A DNA stretch of 6,253 bases, from positions 1-6,253 of the forward strand of contig CAISKJ010001679.1 in NCBI GenBank assembly GCA_903885885.1. Reading direction: 5' to 3'. Position numbers and translations under genes: made by a program. This document shows positions 1 through 4,149 of the stretch, piece after piece. Each line of letters opens with the position of its first letter. The first letter of the stretch is position 1. The DNA is from an uncultured delta proteobacterium. GTDB lineage: Bacteria > Myxococcota_A > Polyangia > Polyangiales > Ga0077539. The notes beneath the pieces were generated by a model. That model searched no databases, had not been told where the DNA came from, and worked only from the letters and a program-made list of their open reading frames with translations.

Positions 1-635
1 CCGTGTCCGCCGCCGGACGGATAGTAACCGGAATTAGTTCCGGCACCGGGTCCAGCCACGGGGCCGTAGCCTTTGCGGTCGGCCGAAATCGCGCCGCCGG
101 CGTCAATGCTTGCATCGCTGGCTACCGTGATAACCAGGCCGGTCAATTGCGCCGGCGGGTGAGTCAGGACACTGTTGGCGCTGACGCGCAGGCTGGTGAG
201 GGCAAGGGAATTGGTCGCGGACGCCGTGACGTTGGTGAGCATAAGCCGATAGGCAACCGGCGATGTGATCGGGGTTTCCATGGCGTTCGTGCGCCCGGTG
301 TTGTCGAGCAGCAAGTCGCCCACGCTCTGGCTGTTGACCTTGATGTAAAGGGTGCCCGCGCCCCCGCTGTTCGCCGAAGTGCTGAAGCCGCCCAGGGCTG
401 TCAACCCACCACTGAACGTCGAACTGCCGTAATAAAGCGCGATGCGCCCACCGCCGCCGCCGCCGGACCCGGCGTTACCGGCGCTCCCACCATTGGCCGT
501 GATGATGCCAGTCCCAGCCAGCGTCCCGGCGTTGACCAGAATGCTCCCGCCCGCGCCGCCGCTCGCCAGCACGCTCTGGCCATTGGCGGTCAATTGGCCG
601 GCCACGGTCAAGGCGCCGCCGACACTGAGGCGCAC
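1..635 (-). CDS. Partial Gly-rich repeat surface/secreted protein, both ends missing
   Basis: The reverse strand is open without a stop from about 635 to the left edge and reads as an ordered low-complexity protein. In order it shows LTVAGQLTANGQ (near 620-585), GGAGGSILVNAGTLAGTG, an eight-residue run GGGGGGRI leading into ALYYGSSTFSG, GGAGTLYIK, a VGDLLLDNTGR element, a hydrophobic beta-like stretch, then IDAGGAISADRKGYG and GPGAGTNSGYYPSGGGH at the edge. The alternation of LTV/ITANGG turns with GGGGGGRIA and GGAGTLY blocks is what I associate with very long exported beta-repeat proteins of Verrucomicrobia-like bacteria. That placement is from memory; the role is unknown, perhaps cell surface or matrix. 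No credible start or signal peptide is visible and the C-terminus lies left of the window. Codon use differs from the neighbours: 14 of the 65 codons I counted from GQLT onward end in A or T. The plus-strand reading across the same bases has none of this order and is a shadow. Confidence 0.8.
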   Translation of the reverse strand, partial: MRLSVGGALTVAGQLTANGQSVLASGGAGGSILVNAGTLAGTGIITANGGSAGNAGSGGGGGGRIALYYGSSTFSGGLTALGGFSTSANSGGAGTLYIKVNSQSVGDLLLDNTGRTNAMETPITSPVAYRLMLTNVTASATNSLALTSLRVSANSVLTHPPAQLTGLVITVASDASIDAGGAISADRKGYGPVAGPGAGTNSGYYPSGGGH

Positions 636-636
636 C

Positions 637-681
637 CGCGACAGCTTCTTCGAGCGCGCCCGCGCCCACTGCGTCAGCTGA
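637..681 (+). CDS. Possible 3' remnant of a truncated upstream gene
   Basis: The plus-strand frame ending at the TGA at 679-681 reads RDSFFERARAHCVS in its last 14 codons, every one ending in G or C, as in htpG and unlike the block to the left. Left of about 637 the same frame becomes Pro-rich nonsense antisense to the Gly-rich protein. This is consistent with the tail of a resident gene oriented like htpG, whose body has been replaced at a junction near 633-642. The piece is too short to identify a family, and it could be chance in GC-rich DNA. Confidence 0.35.
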   Translation, partial: RDSFFERARAHCVS

Positions 682-745
682 GCCTCCGCGCCCCGCAGGT
701 CTCCCGTGTGAATAAGCCCTTTACCGGGGCGGCGGGTGTGGTTAC

Positions 746-761
746 CGATGCGCGCGCATCG
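746..761. promoter_or_regulatory. Perfect 16-bp palindrome upstream of htpG, candidate operator
   Basis: CGATGCGCGCGCATCG equals its own reverse complement and ends 36 bases before the htpG ATG. With no central loop it suits a dimeric DNA-binding protein better than an RNA terminator. It is not a CIRCE element (TTAGCACTC-N9-GAGTGCTAA), the usual HrcA site for heat-shock genes. I could not assign convincing -35/-10 boxes in 682-797. The role is inference. Confidence 0.4.
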
Positions 762-786
762 AGCGTGACCCCACTCGTATCCCCAC

Positions 787-792
787 GGGAGA
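787..792 (+). promoter_or_regulatory. Ribosome binding site of htpG
   Basis: GGGAGA lies five bases before the ATG at 798. It fixes the start of htpG: the same frame stays open almost to the left edge of the window, but only this ATG has a Shine-Dalgarno-like sequence and begins at the conserved Hsp90 N-terminus. Confidence 0.7.
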
Positions 793-797
793 CCTTC

Positions 798-2720
798 ATG
801 GAAGCCGCAGAGACCCGCGTCGAGACCCACCGTTTCCAGGCCGAGGTGAGCCAGGTGCTGCACCTGGTCATCAACTCGCTCTACAGCCACAAAGAAGTCT
901 TTCTCCGCGAGCTCGTGTCGAACGCCTCCGACGCGATCGACAAGCTCAAATTCCGCGCCCTCACCGAGACGGGCCTCCTCGGTGACGACACCGCCTTCGA
1001 GATTCGCATCTCGGCCGACAAGGCCGCCAAGACCATCACCATCGAAGACTCCGGCGTGGGCATGACCCACGACGAGCTCGTCGAGAACCTCGGCACCATC
1101 GCCCACTCGGGCTCGCGCAAGTTCCTCGAGGCCATTCAGTCGCGCAACAACGGCGACGTGAGCCTCATCGGGCAGTTCGGCGTGGGGTTCTACTCCGCGT
1201 GGCTCGTGGCCGAGCACGTCGACGTGGTGTCGCGCGCCGCGGGGCACGAAGACGCCTGGCGCTGGACCTCGCACGCCCGCGACTCGTTCACCGTCGAGCC
1301 CGCCGAGCGCGCGAAGCGCGGCACCACCATCACCCTCCACGTCCGCGAAGACCAGGACGACTTTCTGGAGCTCTGGCGCCTCCGCGAGCTCGTCACGCGC
1401 TACTCCGATTTCGTCGGCCACCCCATTCTCGTGCAGAACGACAAGGGTGAGTTCGAGAGCGCCAACAAGGCCAGCGCGCTGTGGCGCCGCCCGAAGGCCG
1501 ACGTCACCGACGAGCAGTACCAGGAGTTCTACCGCCACGTGGCGCGCGCCTACGACGAGCCCCTCGCGTGGACGCACTTCCGCGTCGAGGGCTCGCAGGA
1601 GTTCGTGGGGCTGCTCTTCGTCCCCTCGACGCCGCCCTTCGACCTCGACGCGCAGCAGGGCGAGTCGCGCCGCGGCGTGCAGCTCTTCGTGAAGCGCGTG
1701 TTCATCATGGACAACTGCGAGGCCATCGTCCCCACGTGGCTCCGCTTCGTGCGCGGCGTGCTCGACTCCGATGACCTCCCGCTCAACGTGTCGCGCGAGA
1801 CGCTGCAAGACTCGTCGGTGGTGCGCGCCATTCGCAAGCAGGTGGCCCGCAAGACGCTCGACCGCCTCGACGAGCTCGCGAAAGAAAACCCCGACGACTA
1901 CGCCACCTTCTGGAGCCACTACGGCCGCATCTTGAAAGAGGGCCTCGTCGACGACTTCCGCGGCGGCCGCGCCGACGACCGCGACTTCAAAGACCGCATC
2001 GCGAAGCTCGTCCGCTTCGACAGTTCGAAGGGCGAGGGCCTCGTCTCGCTGCCCGACTACGTGGGCCGCATGCCCGAGGGGCAGGAGGCCATCTACTACG
2101 CCGCGGGCGACAACCTGCGCACGGTCTCCGACTCGCCGCACCTCGAGGGCGTGAAGAAGAAGGGCTTCGAAGTGCTCTTCATGGTCGACCCCGTCGACAC
2201 CTGGGCCGTCGAGGGGCTGCGCGAGTTCCAGGGCAAGAAGCTCGTCTCGGTCACCGACGCCAACCTCAAGGTCGACGCCTCCGACGAAGAGAAGAAGAAC
2301 CTCGAAGAGAAGAGCGGGCTCCTCAAGTCGCTCTTCGACCGCGCTCGCGCCGTGCTCGGCGGCCGCGTGAAAGAGGTCCGCGCGTCGGAGCGCCTCACCG
2401 ACTCGCCCGCGTGCCTCGTGCTCGCCGCCGGGAGCATCACCCCCGCGCAGGAGCGCGTGATGCGCGCCCTCGGCCGCGAGGTTCCCGCGCCGCAGCGCAT
2501 CCTCGAGGTGAACCCGCAGCACCCGCTCGTCGAGGGCCTGCGCACCGTCGCCGAGCGCGACCCCTCGTCGCCGCAGGTGGCCGAGTGGATCGAGGTGCTC
2601 TACGACCAGGCGCTCCTCACCGAGGGCACCCCCATCGACGACCCGCAGCGCTTCGCGCGCCGCCTCACGGCGCTCCTCCAGCAGGCCGTCACCACCGCGG
2701 CCGCGCAGCCCTCGTCGTAA
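798..2720 (+). CDS. htpG: Chaperone HtpG (bacterial Hsp90)
   Basis: Complete 640-residue HtpG, close to the usual ~620-640. This cytosolic homodimeric ATP-dependent chaperone remodels client proteins, often with DnaK. The N-terminal GHKL ATPase domain shows RELVSNASDAIDKLKF (E38 and N42, equivalent to the general base and Mg-binding Asn of E. coli HtpG), DSGVGM (D84 contacts adenine), the IAHSGSRKFLE lid segment, GQFGVGFYSAW at 125-135 and GTTITLHVRED at 175-185. The middle domain carries PLNVSRETLQ, with R333 as the ATP-sensing Arg, then SLPDYVGRMPEGQ and the GVKKKGFEVLFMVDPVD stretch. The C-terminal dimerisation part includes ILEVNPQHPLVEGL. No C-terminal MEEVD is present, as expected in bacteria. 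All key ATPase residues are intact, so it should be active. Codon use is strongly G/C-ending (one A/T-ending codon in the 62 codons from 1440 to 1625). The ATG at 798 is chosen on RBS and homology; the in-frame extension upstream runs antisense to the Gly-rich gene and is not coding. Confidence 0.98.
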   Translation: MEAAETRVETHRFQAEVSQVLHLVINSLYSHKEVFLRELVSNASDAIDKLKFRALTETGLLGDDTAFEIRISADKAAKTITIEDSGVGMTHDELVENLGTIAHSGSRKFLEAIQSRNNGDVSLIGQFGVGFYSAWLVAEHVDVVSRAAGHEDAWRWTSHARDSFTVEPAERAKRGTTITLHVREDQDDFLELWRLRELVTRYSDFVGHPILVQNDKGEFESANKASALWRRPKADVTDEQYQEFYRHVARAYDEPLAWTHFRVEGSQEFVGLLFVPSTPPFDLDAQQGESRRGVQLFVKRVFIMDNCEAIVPTWLRFVRGVLDSDDLPLNVSRETLQDSSVVRAIRKQVARKTLDRLDELAKENPDDYATFWSHYGRILKEGLVDDFRGGRADDRDFKDRIAKLVRFDSSKGEGLVSLPDYVGRMPEGQEAIYYAAGDNLRTVSDSPHLEGVKKKGFEVLFMVDPVDTWAVEGLREFQGKKLVSVTDANLKVDASDEEKKNLEEKSGLLKSLFDRARAVLGGRVKEVRASERLTDSPACLVLAAGSITPAQERVMRALGREVPAPQRILEVNPQHPLVEGLRTVAERDPSSPQVAEWIEVLYDQALLTEGTPIDDPQRFARRLTALLQQAVTTAAAQPSS

Positions 2721-2748
2721 CCCCCAACGCTGTGTAGTGTCGGCGGCG

Positions 2749-3192
2749 ATGTCGTCGCCGATGCGCCGCAGCACCCTCGTCGCCGTGCTCGCGGTCTCGT
2801 CGCCCGTCTCGCTGGGCGCCGAGACCCTCATTCGCAAGATCGTCTTCACCGCCGACATGCGCGAGATGCGCGCGCTGCTCAACCCCTTTCTCACGCCCGT
2901 GGCGTGGGCGCTCCTCGGGGTCACGGGCCTCGCCGTGCTGCTCGGTGTGCCCGCGCACCACGCCATGCACAAGCGCCTCTTCGCGCGCCTCGGCGAGCGC
3001 GCCGGCGACCCCGCCGCGCGGGCCTCGGCCGACACCATCGCGCTCTACCTCGCAGCCTCCGTGGTGCAGCTCCCGTCGCTCGTGGCCGCAATGACCTTCA
3101 CCCTCGGCGCCGATGTGACACCCGTCCTGGCGGCCCTCTGCGCGGCGGGCGTCGGTGTGGTGCTCATCGGCGCCTTCGGGCGACGGGCGTAG
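2749..3192 (+). CDS. Small multi-pass membrane protein of unknown function
   Basis: I do not recognise the family. From the ATG at 2749 the product is 147 residues with three clear hydrophobic segments, about 48-67 (PVAWALLGVTGLAVLLGVP), 97-117 and 121-142, plus a weaker N-terminal one at about 9-23. It therefore has three or four inner-membrane helices, with a basic loop (HKRLFARLGER) after the first clear helix. A pair of short acidic/basic residues (TADMREMR) precedes that helix. The start is uncertain: GTG at 2737, ATG at 2749 and ATG at 2761 are all in frame and none has a strong ribosome binding site; 2749 is the compromise. It lies 28 bases behind htpG with no obvious terminator between, so co-transcription is plausible, but nothing links the functions. 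Codon use is high-GC and consistent with htpG. The stop is only 7 bases from the stop of the converging gene. Confidence 0.75.
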   Translation: MSSPMRRSTLVAVLAVSSPVSLGAETLIRKIVFTADMREMRALLNPFLTPVAWALLGVTGLAVLLGVPAHHAMHKRLFARLGERAGDPAARASADTIALYLAASVVQLPSLVAAMTFTLGADVTPVLAALCAAGVGVVLIGAFGRRA

Positions 3193-3199
3193 GGGGCCC

Positions 3200-3467
3200 T
3201 CAGAGGGGCATCGGGTGGCCCGGCTCGGGCGGCAGGTGGGGGGCGTCGGGCGCGGGCGCCTCGTCGGGCTCCGGGGTCGATGCTGGGGGGCTCGCCGGGC
3301 ACCGGGTCGTGCCGCGGCGGCGCGTACGGCTCAGGGTCGATGCGCGGCGGATCGCCCGGCAGCGGCTCGCGCGGTCGCGGCAGCGCGGGGCCCGGATCGA
3401 TCATCGGCTGGCGCCGCGGAGAGGCGTCGGGGTCCGAGGGGAAGGGCTGGGTGGGAGAGGCGTTCAT
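3200..3467 (-). CDS. Small Pro-rich repeat protein, interrupted by an apparent +1 frameshift
   Basis: Unrecognised protein starting at ATG 3467 (MNASPTQPFPSDPD). It contains two consecutive 20-residue repeats, IDPGPALPRPREPLPGDPPR and IDPEPYAPPRHDPVPGEPPS, then a third IDP. Just after this, at the CCGG within 3271-3276, the reading frame breaks. As written the frame continues with many A/T-ending codons antisense to the membrane gene and stops only at about 3045. Removing one base there restores IDPEP, in register with the second repeat, and continues as EPDEAPAPDAPHLPPEPGH to a TGA at 3200-3202 with all codons ending in G or C. The corrected product is 88 residues. No signal peptide or membrane segment is seen; it is probably disordered. 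It lies 40 bases behind the ferritin-like gene on the same strand, so it is probably co-transcribed. No good ribosome binding site precedes the ATG. The shift may be a sequencing error or a real mutation. Confidence 0.6.
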
Positions 3468-3507
3468 GCGTGGATGCGTTTGCAGCGATCGCGCCGCGGT
3501 CGAGCGT

Positions 3508-3981
3508 TCAGCCCGCCTGCGCGGTCTCGCGGCGGCTCTGCGCGATGCGGCCTTCGAGCCAGTCGCGGTGCCTGCGCTCGTCGGCGAGGTGCTGCAGAAA
3601 GATGCGCCGCAGGGGCGGCGAGACCTCCAGCCGCGAGGCCGCCCGCTCGTAGAGGGCGTTCGTGTCGCCCTCGTTGGCGCGTAGCGCGCCCAGGATGGCC
3701 CGGTCACCCAGCAGGAGTCCCAGAAACACCTTGCCCGCAGTGATCAGGAACTTGGCGTCGGGCCCCTCGGGCGCCTCGGCGCCCATCGCGACGATCTCGA
3801 GCGTGAGCGACTCCACGTGGCGCGTGTGGTCGTCGAGAAAGCTCTCGACGCGCCAGCGGAGGGCGTCGTCGGCGAGGTGGTTCACCGCGAGCTTGTAGGC
3901 CTCGAGGGTGTCGTACTCGAAGTCGATCACCTCCTCGAGGAGCGAGAGCACCTCTCGCTGCGGATCGGCCGGGGTCGTCAT
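3508..3981 (-). CDS. Ferritin-like four-helix protein (DUF2383/PA2169-like)
   Basis: 157-residue all-helical protein. Metal-ligand-like residues fall in a ferritin-like pattern over four predicted helices: DFEYDTLEAY (E22, E27) in the first, FLDDHTRHVESL (H52, H55, E57) in the second, RANEGDTNALYE (E104) in the third, and HLADERRHRDWLEG (E135, H138, an ExxH) in the fourth. A hydrophobic linker GKVFLGLLLGDRAILGAL joins helices two and three. Length and layout match the DUF2383/PA2169 four-helix-bundle group, whose biochemical role is not established; iron binding or stress protection is inference. It has no signal peptide and is probably cytoplasmic. The ATG at 3981 is chosen because AGGAGG precedes it by six bases; the 25-residue extension upstream to 4056 is Arg-rich and lies over hairpins. 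It is the first gene of a likely pair with the Pro-rich gene downstream. Confidence 0.82.
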   Translation of the reverse strand: MTTPADPQREVLSLLEEVIDFEYDTLEAYKLAVNHLADDALRWRVESFLDDHTRHVESLTLEIVAMGAEAPEGPDAKFLITAGKVFLGLLLGDRAILGALRANEGDTNALYERAASRLEVSPPLRRIFLQHLADERRHRDWLEGRIAQSRRETAQAG

Positions 3982-3987
3982 GCGTCG

Positions 3988-3993
3988 CCTCCT
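3988..3993 (-). promoter_or_regulatory. Ribosome binding site of the ferritin-like gene
   Basis: On the reverse strand AGGAGG stands six bases before the ATG at 3981, a perfect Shine-Dalgarno sequence at normal spacing. It decides the start against the longer open frame reaching 4056. Confidence 0.8.
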
Positions 3994-3996
3994 ACG

Positions 3997-4016
3997 GTGT
4001 GCAAGCGTGCGCACAC
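3997..4016. promoter_or_regulatory. Inverted repeat in the leader of the ferritin-like gene
   Basis: GTGTGC at 3997-4002 and GCACAC at 4011-4016 are complementary, separated by eight bases; a smaller palindrome GTGCGCAC (4007-4014) overlaps the right arm. The element sits immediately upstream of the AGGAGG of the ferritin-like gene, so it could be an operator or an mRNA hairpin affecting translation. There is no direct evidence for either, and it may be chance in GC-rich DNA. Confidence 0.3.
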
Positions 4017-4046
4017 GCAAGAGCACGCGCCGTGCCCCCACAATGG

Positions 4047-4063
4047 AGCCCCCCACCGGGGCT
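4047..4063. terminator. Weak hairpin between the Cys-rich and ferritin-like genes
   Basis: AGCCCC (4047-4052) pairs with GGGGCT (4058-4063) around a five-base loop. It lies about 90 bases past the stop of the Cys-rich gene and about 65 bases before the ferritin-like start. No T-run follows on either strand, so termination is only a possibility. Confidence 0.25.
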
Positions 4064-4111
4064 GCGAGGAGGCGCCCCGGCGTAGCAGAGTGTCACGGCT
4101 GTGGGAGCAAT

Positions 4112-4130
4112 GCCCCGCGCGCGGCGGGGC
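4112..4130 (-). terminator. Candidate terminator hairpin of the Cys-rich gene
   Basis: A perfect 7-bp stem, GCCCCGC (4112-4118) with GCGGGGC (4124-4130), closes a five-base loop GCGCG. It begins 19 bases downstream of the reverse-strand stop at 4150-4152, the expected place for a terminator. There is no U-tract after it (ATTGCTCCC follows on the reverse strand), so if it works it is not a classical Rho-independent terminator. Confidence 0.4.
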
Positions 4131-4149
4131 TCGACGGGCGGGCGAATTC

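Noticed and set aside
590..680. Reverse-strand stretch ARARSKKLSRVRLSVGGALT read as a signal peptide of the Gly-rich protein
   Set aside because: It looks like a basic plus hydrophobic leader, but LSVGGALTV fits the repeat pattern itself, no start codon with a ribosome binding site precedes it, and the basic part overlaps the likely junction.
3..797. In-frame N-terminal extension of htpG giving a 905-residue product
   Set aside because: HtpG begins at the ATG at 798 with a good ribosome binding site; the extension is antisense to the ordered Gly-rich protein and has no Hsp90 counterpart.
682..797. Specific sigma-factor promoter for htpG
   Set aside because: Pieces such as TCGTAT at 775-780 resemble a -10 box, but no partner -35 lies at suitable spacing and no heat-shock consensus is evident.
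3045..3707. 220-residue reverse-strand ORF over the Pro-rich gene as a single intact protein
   Set aside because: Its first 80 residues are antisense-frame sequence inside the ferritin-like gene and its last ~50 are antisense to the membrane gene with poor codon bias; only the middle part is real.
3982..4056. Longer start for the ferritin-like protein at 4056
   Set aside because: The extra 25 residues are Arg-rich, cover hairpin-forming sequence, and bypass the perfect AGGAGG site placed for the ATG at 3981.
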